Numbered from the stretch's first letter, positions 31,310 to 42,632 are shown. The stretch: 64,000 nucleotides of DNA from Pleomorphomonas diazotrophica (GCF_002844595.1 NZ_PJNW01000002.1:434001-498000), one strand, 5' to 3'. The notes: generated from the letters alone by a model not told the origin. A program made the numbers and translations.

Positions 31310-32977
31310 TCAGAGCCTGATTGTGAAACAGGCGAAGTCGCTTTTCTTCAGGGCCGCGCAGGCTCGGTTGGCGGCCTTTTCGTTGGCGAAGCCGCCGAAA
31401 CGCGCCCGCACCACGGTCGAGCCCCCCTTGCTGACCGGTTCGGCGAAGGGGCTGGCATCGGCAAGCTGCGGGGTGGTCGATTTCGCCTTGTCGAGAAGAT
31501 CCATGGCGGCGGCCTTCGAGCCGACGGCGCCAATCTGTATGTACCAGCCGCTCGGACGCGCTGCGGCCGGCGCCTCGTGCGGTGTCGCATCGCTCAGAAC
31601 GTTGGCCGGCGCGGCGGAGGCAATCTCGACGGTCTTGGCGGCGCGGCGCGGGTGGGCATCGACGCGGGCGACGAGGTCGGCCAACGGGTCGGCCTGGGGC
31701 GCCGGGCCAACGTCGGCAAAGGCTTCGGCGGCCGATGACGGCAGGCGGGCGTTGGCAAGGCTTGCCGGCAACGTCGCCGTCGCAAGGCTGACCGGTTCGG
31801 GCGAGGGGGCGAACTGCGGCGTCGCCACCGGCGCTGCGGCAACCTCTTCAACGACGGCCGGCGCGACCGGCGGCATCGGAGCAACCGACGCGGTGACGAC
31901 AGCCGGATCGGGGTCGACGATATCCGTGCCGGTCATCATCGCCGGGCGGGGCAGCGGCGCCGGATGCGGGGGCAGTGCAGACGCGGCAGCGACGCGGATA
32001 GCCGGTTCGGTCGGCGCCGCCACGCTGGCGGCGGCAACCTTCGGCGCGTTCATCACACTGGCGACGAGCTCGTCGTCATAGCCGCGGGACCGCGAGGCCT
32101 TGGGCAGATAGGTGTTGATCAACTGCACCATATGGGCATCGCGCTGCGCGGCCGTCCTGCCGCCCATGACGACGGCGACGATCTTGCGGCCGTCGCGTTT
32201 GACCGAGGTGACGAGATTGAAGCCGGACGCGTTGACATAGCCCGTCTTGATCCCATCGACGCCGTTGACGCGGCCGAGCAGCCTGTTGTGGTTGCCGATG
32301 GTGCGTCCGCGGAACGTATAGGAGCGGATCGAGAACAGAGGGTAATACTGCGGGAAACGAACCTGCAGTGCCACGCCGAGCTTCATCATGTCGCGCGCCG
32401 ACGTGTACTGGCCGGGGTCGGGCAGGCCGTTGGCGTTGCGGAAACGGGTGTTGTTCATGCCGAGGGCGCGGGCGGTGCGCGTCATGCGATCGGCGAAGGC
32501 CGGCACGGAGCCCGCGACATTCTCGGCGATGACGGCGGCGGCATCATTTGCCGAGCGGGTGATGAGGCCCTTGATGGCGTCTTCGACGGTAATGGTCTCG
32601 CCGGCGCGAAGGCCGAGCTTGGTCGGCGACTGCCTCTGGGCAAGCGCCGAGACGCGCAGAGGCGTCGACAGCTTGAAACGACCCCGGTTCAGTTCCTCAA
32701 AAAGGACATAGAGGGTCATCATCTTGGTCAGCGAAGCCGGGTAGCGCCGGGCGTCCGGGTTGGCCTGATAGAGCACCTTGCCAGTGGCCGTATCCACGAC
32801 GATCGCCGCGTATTTGGAGGGAACGACCTGGCTGGGCGCCCCTTTGGCCGCAAGGGCGACGGTGGATGCGCTCGCCGCGATGACTGCGGCGGCCGCAGGG
32901 GCCGCCATTCGATGCAGAACCTTTGAGACCAGACTACGCAAACTCAACAATGGACCGCCCTCACAACGCCAATTCAC
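31310..32977 (-). CDS. D-alanyl-D-alanine carboxypeptidase with C-terminal SPOR domain
   Basis: Periplasmic penicillin-binding protein 5-type enzyme that trims peptidoglycan pentapeptides. The 555 residues comprise a signal peptide (AAPAAAAVIAASASTVALAA), the serine peptidase domain with S-x-x-K (ASLTKMM, near residue 82), S-x-N (RSANDAAAVIAEN) and KTG (GIKTGYVNASGFNL), a long Ala/Pro-rich linker (about 295-465), and a C-terminal SPOR domain (SGWYIQIGAVGSKAAAMDLLD) that binds denuded glycan strands at the septum. The SPOR fusion is typical of alphaproteobacteria and suggests a division-site role. ATG 32977 is the longest start; ATG 32908 would begin directly at the signal peptide. Confidence 0.93.
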   Translation of the reverse strand: MNWRCEGGPLLSLRSLVSKVLHRMAAPAAAAVIAASASTVALAAKGAPSQVVPSKYAAIVVDTATGKVLYQANPDARRYPASLTKMMTLYVLFEELNRGRFKLSTPLRVSALAQRQSPTKLGLRAGETITVEDAIKGLITRSANDAAAVIAENVAGSVPAFADRMTRTARALGMNNTRFRNANGLPDPGQYTSARDMMKLGVALQVRFPQYYPLFSIRSYTFRGRTIGNHNRLLGRVNGVDGIKTGYVNASGFNLVTSVKRDGRKIVAVVMGGRTAAQRDAHMVQLINTYLPKASRSRGYDDELVASVMNAPKVAAASVAAPTEPAIRVAAASALPPHPAPLPRPAMMTGTDIVDPDPAVVTASVAPMPPVAPAVVEEVAAAPVATPQFAPSPEPVSLATATLPASLANARLPSSAAEAFADVGPAPQADPLADLVARVDAHPRRAAKTVEIASAAPANVLSDATPHEAPAAARPSGWYIQIGAVGSKAAAMDLLDKAKSTTPQLADASPFAEPVSKGGSTVVRARFGGFANEKAANRACAALKKSDFACFTIRL

Positions 32978-33499
32978 AGGCTTCGTTCCACGCGCTTCGG
33001 CGGGTTTGAAAGCCCATTACGGACCTGTTCTCCACTCCCCTGAGCCCAACGGGCAACGGTCGCAAAATTAGCGGCAACGCGGTTACGGAACCGTAAAGTT
33101 TGAATCGACTTTTCCGGATTTGCACCGTCCCGAAATAGGACTCGGCATTTTTAGGGAGATTGGCGGTAGGCGCGCGGGGCATGCAAAAAGCAGGGGGCTG
33201 CCAACATTTCACTATATTGCATCGCGCCTTGACCTAAGCGAAACTCCTTACCAGATACAGACGGGCAGCCCATCGTCTTCTCACAAGTGCGTGGAGTTCC
33301 CGCCTGGAATCCAGATTGGAATTGCGCCCCCGTTGTCCCTGATTCAATATGGCTGCACAGCCCGCAAGATCGGGGCAAGCAATCGGAGGAAAAGTTGGTT
33401 GAGGCGGTTCTGGCTGGCGCGAGGGGAATGACACTGGCGGATCTATCTTTCGGTCTGCCTGAAAGTCATCCTGTGGCCAACCAATGGGCCGACAGGGGG
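32978..33499. other. Intergenic region between the D,D-carboxypeptidase and clpS
   Basis: About 520 bases with no gene I can support. It contains the two divergent promoters (carboxypeptidase leftward, clpS-clpA rightward) and a 14-base palindrome at 33083-33096. An in-frame extension of clpS back to 33287 or ATG 33428 exists, but the extra codons do not match ClpS proteins. Confidence 0.5.
33083..33096. promoter_or_regulatory. Perfect 14-base palindrome, possible operator
   Basis: TTACGG-AA-CCGTAA, about 105 bases upstream of the carboxypeptidase start. A dyad of this size in a divergent promoter region may be a transcription-factor site, but I do not recognise the motif and cannot exclude chance. 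Confidence 0.25.
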
Positions 33500-33865
33500 A
33501 TGGAAGACAAGACGCGCCGTTCGGTCCTATCGGCCGACGACGATGACGGGGAGAGTGGGAACGGGTCGGACTCGGGAACCGGGATAGCCTCCAAGGTCCT
33601 GACCAAGACCAAACGACCGAGCATGTATCGCGTTCTGATCCTGAACGACGATTACACGCCAATGGAATTCGTGGTGCACATCCTGGAGCGTTTCTTCAAC
33701 AAGGGGCGTGAAGAGGCAACTCAGATCATGTTGCACGTCCACCATCATGGGGTGGGGGAGTGCGGTGTCTATACCTATGAAGTCGCCGAGACCAAGGTGA
33801 CGCAGGTGATGGATTTCGCGCGTCGCCATCAGCATCCGCTTCAGTGCGTCATGGAAAAAAAGTGA
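33500..33865 (+). CDS. clpS: ATP-dependent Clp protease adaptor ClpS
   Basis: Delivers N-degron substrates to ClpAP. The 121-residue protein has a low-complexity acidic N-terminus ([18 protein letters not shown]) and the conserved core ([54 protein letters not shown]), with the ND-D substrate-pocket residues intact. I chose ATG 33500, with AGGGGG directly upstream, because the length and acidic leader match rhizobial ClpS. clpA follows 9 bases later with a GTG start, so the adaptor and unfoldase are co-expressed. Confidence 0.95.
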   Translation: MEDKTRRSVLSADDDDGESGNGSDSGTGIASKVLTKTKRPSMYRVLILNDDYTPMEFVVHILERFFNKGREEATQIMLHVHHHGVGECGVYTYEVAETKVTQVMDFARRHQHPLQCVMEKK

Positions 33866-33874
33866 GGGTCCATC

Positions 33875-36277
<2,403 letters not shown>

Positions 36278-36305
36278 TCGGCGGGACGAAGATTATCTTG
36301 GTTCA

Positions 36306-36338
36306 GGCGGCGCGATCGAACAGGTCGCGCCGCCTTTT
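36306..36338 (+). terminator. Strong intrinsic terminator after clpA
   Basis: 10-bp perfect stem GGCGGCGCGA/TCGCGCCGCC (36306-36315 and 36325-36334) with a 9-base loop, followed by TTTT. It overlaps closely with the end of the convergent hydrolase gene (stop at 36343). Confidence 0.85.
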
Positions 36339-36342
36339 CCGT

Positions 36343-37089
36343 TTATCGGGCGAAGAAGGCCGCGACGCCTTCCTTGAACACCCGGTCGCCGGTGGCCCGC
36401 ATGTGATCCCGGTTGGGAATGTCGAGCACCTCCGCGCCTGGAATCATCGCAGCGAGTTCGGACGGCGGCCCCGCGACGGCGTCCTTTGAACCGACGGCAA
36501 CCAGCGTCGGCACCCCGATGCGGGCCGTTTCCGAGGCATCGACCGGGCGACCGTAGCCGCGGATGCAGGCGGCGAGCGCCTGCCGGTCGGAACGGGTCTG
36601 GTCGGCGAACAGGCGGTAGCCACGGCCGATCGGATCGGTGACATCGTCGAGGGTGGGGGCGAGGAGGGCGGCGGCAATGTGCTCTCGGTCGAGGCCGGCT
36701 CTGGCCATGGTGCCGCCAATGCCGCCCAGTACCAACTGATCCAGACGATCGGACTGGCGGCTGGCGAAATCGATGAGGATACGCGCGCCCATGGAATAGC
36801 CGATGGCGCGAACGCGCGACAGATCGAGGTGATCGATGAGTGCCGTGACGTCGTCCGCCATTCGCTCGAGGCGATAGTCGTCGACGTGGTGCAGCTTGAC
36901 GGAGCCGCCATGCCCGCGGTTGTCGAGGGCGATCGTCCGGTAGCCGGCCTGGACAAGCCAGTCGATCCAGCCGGTGTCGAGCCAGTTGACGCGGGCATTG
37001 GACGCAAAGCCGTGAACAAGGACGACCGGCTGGCCGCTCCCCTCGTCGAGATAGGCGAAGTCGCCATCGGCGGTCGAAAAGCTCGGCAT
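36343..37089 (-). CDS. Alpha/beta-hydrolase
   Basis: A 248-residue alpha/beta-hydrolase: oxyanion motif VVLVHGFASNARVNW (about 21-35), conserved LDNRGHGGS, nucleophile elbow AIGYSMGARI (Ser near residue 98), acid residue in GSKDAVAGP and catalytic His in NRDHMRAT. The substrate is unknown; esterase or lipase-like activity is possible. I chose ATG 37089 because GGAGG stands 8 bases upstream (the sequence encoding MEVRF of the longer reading), a near-ideal ribosome-binding site. Divergent from the zinc-finger/FAD-monooxygenase/MFS group. Confidence 0.88.
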   Translation of the reverse strand: MPSFSTADGDFAYLDEGSGQPVVLVHGFASNARVNWLDTGWIDWLVQAGYRTIALDNRGHGGSVKLHHVDDYRLERMADDVTALIDHLDLSRVRAIGYSMGARILIDFASRQSDRLDQLVLGGIGGTMARAGLDREHIAAALLAPTLDDVTDPIGRGYRLFADQTRSDRQALAACIRGYGRPVDASETARIGVPTLVAVGSKDAVAGPPSELAAMIPGAEVLDIPNRDHMRATGDRVFKEGVAAFFAR

Positions 37090-37219
37090 GAAACGAACCT
37101 CCATCGCGCCGTTGGCGCCGGTCGGCAAGTGCCATCCCTTTTGCCGCAAAGGGACTGTTCTTGCTGCCGTCTTGCCGGTATGCTTCCTGGCGTCAGGGAT
37201 TTCAACAAGGGTATCGTGC

Positions 37220-37465
37220 ATGGCCGACGCTATCGTTCCTCATTTCGCCAACGACGCCGGGGTGACGACCATCCGGATTGGCGCGAAGGAATTCATGTGC
37301 ATCGGCGCCAAGCCGCCCTTCGACCATCCGCACATCTTCCTGGAAATGGGAGATGACGCCGAAGTCGTCTGTTCCTATTGCTCGACCGTCTATCGCTACG
37401 ATCCGTCGCTCAAGGCGACCGAATCGGAACCCAAGGACGCCGCGTGGCAGCCGAAAGCGGCCTGA
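37220..37465 (+). CDS. Small zinc-finger protein (CHCC type)
   Basis: An 81-residue protein with a likely zinc-binding site formed by Cys in FMCIGAK, His in DHPHIFLEM and two Cys in VVCSYCSTVYRYD. This matches the zf-CHCC family, related to the mitochondrial complex I accessory subunit NDUFS6; bacterial members are small, widespread in alphaproteobacteria, and of unproven function. ATG 37220 starts at MADAIVPHF. The FAD monooxygenase gene begins 20 bases downstream, so the two are probably co-transcribed. Confidence 0.88.
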   Translation: MADAIVPHFANDAGVTTIRIGAKEFMCIGAKPPFDHPHIFLEMGDDAEVVCSYCSTVYRYDPSLKATESEPKDAAWQPKAA

Positions 37466-37485
37466 CCCACGCCAAGGATGGAGCT

Positions 37486-38685
37486 ATGCCGGATCACTTA
37501 CCGGTGGTGGTGGTCGGGGCCGGAATAGCCGGCCTCACGTTGTCGCTATGCCTTGCGCGTGCCGGCGTGCGGGTCACGGTAATCGATAAGGCGCCCGAGC
37601 TGCGGGAGGTTGGAGCCGGCCTCCAGCTGTCGCCCAATGCCTCTTCGATTCTCTTTCATCTCGGGCTCGGCACGGCACTCGACGCCACCGGCCTTCGTCC
37701 GGAGGCGGTGACCATCCGCGACGGGGCGAGCGGCCGCCTCATCCTGCGCATGCCGCTTGGCGAGGCGATGGTCGAGCGCTATGGCGCGCCGTATATCGTC
37801 ATCCATCGCGCCGATCTCCAGGGAACGCTGCTCGCCGCGGTCGAGCAGGAGCCGCGCGTCACGCTGCATCTCGGCGTCAACGTCACGTCCGTTGACGAGA
37901 CCGCAGCCGGCGTCGCGGTCGAGGGCGTCGAAGCCGATCAACCGGTTCGATTTGAGGGCAGCGTGCTGGTCGGCGCCGATGGCGTCCGGTCCATGGTGCG
38001 CGAGAACGTCGTCGGCGGCGGCCCCGCGCGCTATACCGGGCGCACCGCATGGCGGGCCACGTTCGAGGCTGAGGGCTTCTTTGCCCAGTCCTTCCGACAC
38101 AACGAAACCGGCCTCTGGCTCGGTCGCCATGCTCATCTCGTCCACTATGCCATAGACGCCGGCCGGGAGATCAACCTGGTCGCCGCCATCGACGACGTTT
38201 GGAACGAGGACGGCTGGGACGCGCCGGGCGACCCGGCGCAGATCCAGGCAGCTTTCCAGGATTGGCCGGAGCCGGTGCGCAAGCTCATCGCCATGCCCGA
38301 CATCTGGCGAAAGTGGGCGCTTTGCGAGGCGCCGCGCGACACGCCGTGGACCAAGGGACGGACGGTGCTGATCGGCGACGCCGTGCATGGCATGCCGCCC
38401 TTCGTGGCCCAGGGGGCGGCGATGGCCATCGAGGACGCCCGCGTCCTGGCCGGCGTGTTGGCGTCCGACTCGGGAGAAGACATTGAGGACCGCCTCCGCG
38501 CCTTTTCCGAGGGGCGCAAGGCGCGCACAGACAAGGTGGCCGCCGCCGCAAGGCGCAACGGCGTCATCTATCATCTCGGCGGAGTACCGGCGAAAGCGCG
38601 CAATCTTGGCATGCGCCTCATCGGCGCCGAGCGGCTGGCCGACAACATGGATTGGATTTATGGCTGGCGTCCGGTAGAAGGCTAG
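37486..38685 (+). CDS. FAD-dependent aromatic-ring monooxygenase (salicylate hydroxylase-like)
   Basis: A 399-residue group A flavoprotein monooxygenase. The FAD-binding GxGxxG motif is at the start (VVVVGAGIAGLTLSLCLARAG), with the family motifs EVGAGLQLSPNA, VGADGVRSMVRE (DG motif, about 155) and LIGDAVHGMPPFVAQGAAMAIED (GD motif, about 290). It resembles salicylate or 3-hydroxybenzoate hydroxylases; UbiH-like quinone hydroxylases are also related, so the substrate is open. ATG 37486 (MPDHLP) has GGAG close upstream. It lies between a zinc-finger gene and an MFS transporter with short gaps (20 bases each). Confidence 0.9.
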   Translation: MPDHLPVVVVGAGIAGLTLSLCLARAGVRVTVIDKAPELREVGAGLQLSPNASSILFHLGLGTALDATGLRPEAVTIRDGASGRLILRMPLGEAMVERYGAPYIVIHRADLQGTLLAAVEQEPRVTLHLGVNVTSVDETAAGVAVEGVEADQPVRFEGSVLVGADGVRSMVRENVVGGGPARYTGRTAWRATFEAEGFFAQSFRHNETGLWLGRHAHLVHYAIDAGREINLVAAIDDVWNEDGWDAPGDPAQIQAAFQDWPEPVRKLIAMPDIWRKWALCEAPRDTPWTKGRTVLIGDAVHGMPPFVAQGAAMAIEDARVLAGVLASDSGEDIEDRLRAFSEGRKARTDKVAAAARRNGVIYHLGGVPAKARNLGMRLIGAERLADNMDWIYGWRPVEG

Positions 38686-38705
38686 TCCCTTTCCGGATTT
38701 TCACC

Positions 38706-39902
38706 ATGGTTTCACCCGATCACGAAGGTTTCGACCGGCGCCGTCTTGCCGGTCTCGCGGCCGCGATCGGCGCCATCTCGGCCGTCGGCACATCGCTTTC
38801 CCTAGGCATGCCGCTTCTCGCCGTCATCCTGGAACAGCGTGGCCATTCGAGTTCGGTCATCGGCCTGGTAACAACGGCGGCCGGCGTCGCGGCACTTCTT
38901 AGCACCCCCTTCGTCCCGATGTTGACGCGCCGGTTCGGCGCCGCCTGGGTGCTGCTGGTCGCGGTGGTGCTCGGCACGCTCACCTTTCCGCTGTTCTATG
39001 TCTTCGATTCGATCATCGTCTGGTTCGTGCTGCGCTTTGTCTTCTCGCTCTGTCTCAACACGGCCTTCATCGTCTCCGAGTTCTGGATCAACGCGCTGGC
39101 GCCCGCCGCCCGGCGTGGCTTCGTGATGGGGGTCTATGCCACCATCCTGTCCATAGGTTTCGCGGTAGGGCCGGCCATCCTGAGCCTGATCGGATCGGAA
39201 GGCTGGTTGCCCTTTGCCGTTGGCACCGGGCTGATGGCCGTCTCCGTCCTGCCGATCATCGCCGGCTTCCGGGCCGACCCGCCGATGCACGAAGGGCAGG
39301 GTGGAAACTTCCTGCATTTTCTCACCGTCGTGCCGCTTGGCACCTTTGCCGCCTTCACCGTAGGCGCCGTCGAGTCGTCGATAATGAGCTTCTCGCCCGT
39401 CTACGGCTTGCGTCTTGGCTATAGTGAGCAGATGGCGGCGCTCCTTGTAATGGCGGTAGCGATTGGCAACATCGTCGCGCAGTTGCCTCTCGGCATGTTG
39501 TCGGATCGCATGGATCGACGGCACCTGCTGCTCTACGTCGCTCTGGGCGGCATCGTGTCGGCCGGGTTGGTGGCGGCGGTGTCGTCGAACGGTCTCCTGC
39601 TGATGATCGTGATCGGGCTTTGGGGTGGGTTGGTGGCCGGCCTTTACGCGGTGGGCCTGACCCATCTCGGCGCCCGTCTGTCCGGCAGCGATCTCGCCTC
39701 GGCCAATGCCGCGTTCGTCTTCATGTACTCGGTCGGCATGCTGGTGGGGCCGGCGGCGACCGGCGCCGGCATGGATGCGCTGGGGCCACAGGGCCTGGTG
39801 ATCGTGACGGCGGTGATTCTTGCCGGCTACGCCGGTTTCGCCCTTTTTCGCATCCGCCGGGTGCCTGAACCGAAAGCCGGAGTATCGACAAGCTCGTCTT
39901 GA
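38706..39902 (+). CDS. MFS transporter
   Basis: A 398-residue major-facilitator protein with about 12 hydrophobic helices. The loop between helices 2 and 3 has a partial MFS signature (FVPMLTRRFGAAWVL), and the second half repeats it (LPLGMLSDRMDRRHLLLYV). The substrate is unknown; the tight spacing behind the monooxygenase (20 bases) suggests co-transcription, but this does not prove that it carries the enzyme's substrate. I chose ATG 38706 (MVSPDHEGF); the longer frame overlaps the preceding gene. Confidence 0.88.
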   Translation: MVSPDHEGFDRRRLAGLAAAIGAISAVGTSLSLGMPLLAVILEQRGHSSSVIGLVTTAAGVAALLSTPFVPMLTRRFGAAWVLLVAVVLGTLTFPLFYVFDSIIVWFVLRFVFSLCLNTAFIVSEFWINALAPAARRGFVMGVYATILSIGFAVGPAILSLIGSEGWLPFAVGTGLMAVSVLPIIAGFRADPPMHEGQGGNFLHFLTVVPLGTFAAFTVGAVESSIMSFSPVYGLRLGYSEQMAALLVMAVAIGNIVAQLPLGMLSDRMDRRHLLLYVALGGIVSAGLVAAVSSNGLLLMIVIGLWGGLVAGLYAVGLTHLGARLSGSDLASANAAFVFMYSVGMLVGPAATGAGMDALGPQGLVIVTAVILAGYAGFALFRIRRVPEPKAGVSTSSS

Positions 39903-40010
39903 CTTTCGGGCGCTTTCGACTAGGGTGCCCGCCGAACGAACGACGCTACCCGCGTGGGGCGTCCAGCCGCTTTGGCTGTCACCGTCAACAAACACAAGGA
40001 ATCGGATGCC

Positions 40011-40178
40011 ATGGCCAAGGCAACGACCATCAAGATCCGGCTCGTCTCGACTGCCGACACCGGGTACTTCTACGTCACCAAGAAGAACTCGCGCACGATG
40101 ACCGAGAAGATGACCAAGACCAAGTACGACCCGGTCGCGCGCAAGCACGTCGAGTTCAAGGAATCCAAGATCAAGTGA
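40011..40178 (+). CDS. rpmG: 50S ribosomal protein L33
   Basis: A 55-residue ribosomal protein: [20 protein letters not shown], then [34 protein letters not shown] in pieces. It is the cysteine-free form of L33 without a zinc ribbon, the normal proteobacterial type. AAGGA stands about 10 bases before ATG 40011. It has its own terminator at 40237-40262 and a short gap after the MFS gene. Confidence 0.97.
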   Translation: MAKATTIKIRLVSTADTGYFYVTKKNSRTMTEKMTKTKYDPVARKHVEFKESKIK

Positions 40179-40236
40179 TCCGGCTCGGGGCCGGATGCGC
40201 CAGAGGGCGCCCGGCCTGGACGAGGCTCCACGCAAG

Positions 40237-40262
40237 AGGCACCCCACGCGGGTGCCTTTTTG
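40237..40262 (+). terminator. Intrinsic terminator after rpmG
   Basis: 8-bp perfect stem AGGCACCC/GGGTGCCT (40237-40244 and 40250-40257) with a 5-base loop, followed by TTTTT. Confidence 0.85.
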
Positions 40263-40358
40263 CATTTTGGACTTGCCGGGAACCGGCGGGCGCCACTGCG
40301 GACAGGTTCTGACACAGGGCTTTCTATAGTCGCCCTTCCCATTCCAAGGATGCCGCAG

Positions 40359-41603
40359 ATGAGTGCCGCCGATTTGTCCGCCCCTGTCACAGCCGCCGCG
40401 GCCCGTCGGGCTACGATCTTCGCGCTGGTTGCCGTGTTTCTTGACGTGGTCGGCTTCGGCCTGATCATTCCGGTTCTGCCGCGGCTCATCGAGGAAGTGG
40501 GGCATACCGGCCTCGACGACGCGGCCCGCATCGGCGGCTGGCTGTTCGCCGTCTTCAGCCTGGCGCAGTTCGTGTTCGCGCCGCTGGCCGGCGCACTGTC
40601 CGATCGCTTCGGTCGCCGGCCGCTCTTGCTGCTGGCGATCGCCGGGCTGGCGGTGGACTATGTCGTGCAGGCGCTGGCTCCGACCGTGCTGTGGCTGTTC
40701 GTCGGCCGCCTGATCGCCGGCGTCTGCGGCTCGTCGCACGTCATCGCCGGCGCGTGTCTTGCCGACGTCAGCTCGCCGGAGAATCGCGCCCGGTCCTTCG
40801 GCCGGATGACGGCGGCATTCGGTCTCGGTTTCGTGCTGGGGCCGGCGATCGGTGGGCTGCTCGGGGAGTTCGGTACCCGCGTTCCCTTCTGGTGCGCGGC
40901 GGCGCTCGCCAGCGTCAACTTCCTGTTCGGGCTATTCGGTCTGCCGGAGACGCTCGGCCGCGGCAACCGGCGGGCGTTTCGCTGGCGCGAAGCCAACCCG
41001 CTCGGCGTGCTGGCGGTGTTCGCCCGTTACCCCGGCGTGCTGCCGTCTGCCGTGGTGCTGACGGTGTTTTTCTTCGGCACCTCGATCTACCCCGCGATTT
41101 GGCCGTTCTGGGGAATCGCCAAGTATGGCTGGTCCGGCACCACCGTCGGGCTGACGCTCGCAGCCTCCGGCCTGACGGTGGCGCTGTTGCAGGGATTCGG
41201 GACCGGACCGGCGGTTGCCCGTTGGGGCGAGCGGCGGATGGCGGCGGTCGGCCTCGCCGGCGCGGCGGCCACCTGCGTCGGTTTTGCCCTGTCGCCGACC
41301 ACGGCCCTGGTCGTGGTGATGCTGGTGATCAACGCCATCGAGGGATTTGCCCACCCCATGCTGTCGGCGCTGATGTCGAAGGCGGTACCGGAGGATACCC
41401 AAGGCGCGCTGCAGGGCGGCATAACCGCTCTGATGAACCTTGCCATGTTGACCGGAGCAGTGTTCTACACTCAGGCCTTCGGCTTTTTCCTGTCACCGGC
41501 GGCACCGATCCGCAGCCCCGACGTGTCGTTCTTCATCGCCGCCGGCCTGATGCTTCTGGCCCTCGGCCTGTTTCTTCGACAGTCGAGAAGGGTGGTCGCC
41601 TGA
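40359..41603 (+). CDS. MFS exporter of the TCR/Tet type
   Basis: A 414-residue, 12-helix drug:H+ antiporter (DHA1). The first helix has the TetA-type pattern LDVVGFGLIIPVLPRLIEEVG, and the signature loop ALSDRFGRRPLLLLAIAGLAVDY is intact; GSSHVIAGACLADVS and GRMTAAFGLGFVLGPAIGG (motif C, exporters) follow. Such chromosomal homologues are annotated as tetracycline-resistance-like, but the real substrate is unknown. I chose ATG 40359 (MSAADL) because AAGGA lies 8 bases before it; an ATG at 40350 overlaps that site. Its stop is 3 bases from the stop of the convergent eipB. Confidence 0.9.
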   Translation: MSAADLSAPVTAAAARRATIFALVAVFLDVVGFGLIIPVLPRLIEEVGHTGLDDAARIGGWLFAVFSLAQFVFAPLAGALSDRFGRRPLLLLAIAGLAVDYVVQALAPTVLWLFVGRLIAGVCGSSHVIAGACLADVSSPENRARSFGRMTAAFGLGFVLGPAIGGLLGEFGTRVPFWCAAALASVNFLFGLFGLPETLGRGNRRAFRWREANPLGVLAVFARYPGVLPSAVVLTVFFFGTSIYPAIWPFWGIAKYGWSGTTVGLTLAASGLTVALLQGFGTGPAVARWGERRMAAVGLAGAAATCVGFALSPTTALVVVMLVINAIEGFAHPMLSALMSKAVPEDTQGALQGGITALMNLAMLTGAVFYTQAFGFFLSPAAPIRSPDVSFFIAAGLMLLALGLFLRQSRRVVA

Positions 41604-41606
41604 CGG

Positions 41607-42632
41607 TCACTTGTCGGGCTTCGTTTCCGGATCGGCTGGGGTAGCAGGCGCCTTGTCGGTCGCAGGCGGTTCGGTAGCTGCCGGCGGATTTTCCGTCGCC
41701 GGAGCCGCACTCTTCGGCGGCTCGGCGTCCTTTGTTGCGTTTTCCGGTTTGGCCGGGGTCTCGGCGGCAGGCTTGTCCTCGGCTGGCGGTGCGGCAGCCG
41801 GCAGGTCGGCGGAGGCCGGCGGTTTGGTGCAGGCCGTCTCGGGCAGGAGCTCCAGATGGACGATCTTGCCATTGAGGATGAAGTCGCCGTAGTCGAGGCG
41901 CATCTTGGAGGAAATGCCGTTCTCCCAGAGATCGAAGGAGATCGAGTAATCCGGGGGCTGGTCGCCGCCGGCCTCGCCGCCGAAATAGGAGACGGTGACC
42001 GGCCAGCGCCGGAAGTCGCCGATCGGCTTCTCGCTCTCGTCGGGCGGGATATCCCTGGGCGAGCCGATGACCGTCGATGTGTGGAAGACGTGCTGACCGC
42101 CGTCCGAACCGTCGTAGATGTCGTCGGAAAACACCGTGGTGCCTTTTTCAGCCTCGGCGATCGTCTTGAGGAGCTGGGCGGTGGGAAAGATCACCGGCTT
42201 GTCGATGGTGAACTCGGTATCCTCGGTAAGCTTCAGCTTGACCTTGACCTTGTCACCATCGCGGACGGCGGTTCCCGTGATGTCCTCGGTCTGTACCTCG
42301 TTGACGAAGGTCTGGGAGCGGAAGTCGAAGCTTTGGCCGTCGGCGCTCTCGAAGTTCCTGTTGCGGAGATCGGTCACCGCCGAGTTGCCTTCGCTGTCGC
42401 CGGTTTCCAATACGAAGCGGAAGTTGACATTGTAGCCCTGGCAGGCGTTGCCGGTGAACTCGTAGACCATGCGCCCTTTCATGTTGACGGCGAGGTCGCT
42501 CATCTGGGAGTTGCTCTCGAGAGCGAGGTCATAGGCGACGCGGTGCGGTACAAGACCGCCGGCGAGCGTCGGCTCGATCAGCACCGAAAAGGCGCAGGCA
42601 ATCGTCGCCGATCGGAGAAGCGATTTCATCAT
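41607..42632 (-). CDS. eipB: Cell-envelope integrity protein EipB (DUF1849) with extended tail
   Basis: A 341-residue exported protein (signal peptide about residues 1-24, SATIACAFSVLIEPTLAGG). The DUF1849 domain starts VPHRVAYDLALESNSQMSDLA. In Brucella, EipB is a periplasmic beta-spiral protein needed for envelope integrity, stabilised by one disulfide; here the matching cysteines are probably in GNACQGYNV and PETACTKPP. After the second cysteine comes a low-complexity Pro/Ala/Glu tail of about 70 residues. Two ATGs start the frame (42632 and 42629). It is a single gene on the minus strand. Confidence 0.9.
   Translation of the reverse strand: MMKSLLRSATIACAFSVLIEPTLAGGLVPHRVAYDLALESNSQMSDLAVNMKGRMVYEFTGNACQGYNVNFRFVLETGDSEGNSAVTDLRNRNFESADGQSFDFRSQTFVNEVQTEDITGTAVRDGDKVKVKLKLTEDTEFTIDKPVIFPTAQLLKTIAEAEKGTTVFSDDIYDGSDGGQHVFHTSTVIGSPRDIPPDESEKPIGDFRRWPVTVSYFGGEAGGDQPPDYSISFDLWENGISSKMRLDYGDFILNGKIVHLELLPETACTKPPASADLPAAAPPAEDKPAAETPAKPENATKDAEPPKSAAPATENPPAATEPPATDKAPATPADPETKPDK

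Noticed and set aside
38802-40739. 645-codon minus-strand open frame across the MFS gene, rpmG and the next MFS gene
   Set aside because: It spans three clear plus-strand genes and a terminator; its His/Gln/Arg-rich translation has no domain.
40359-41603. Acquired tetracycline-resistance gene
   Set aside because: Only family-level TetA similarity, no TetR-type regulator next to it, no mobile element, and codon use like its core-genome neighbours.
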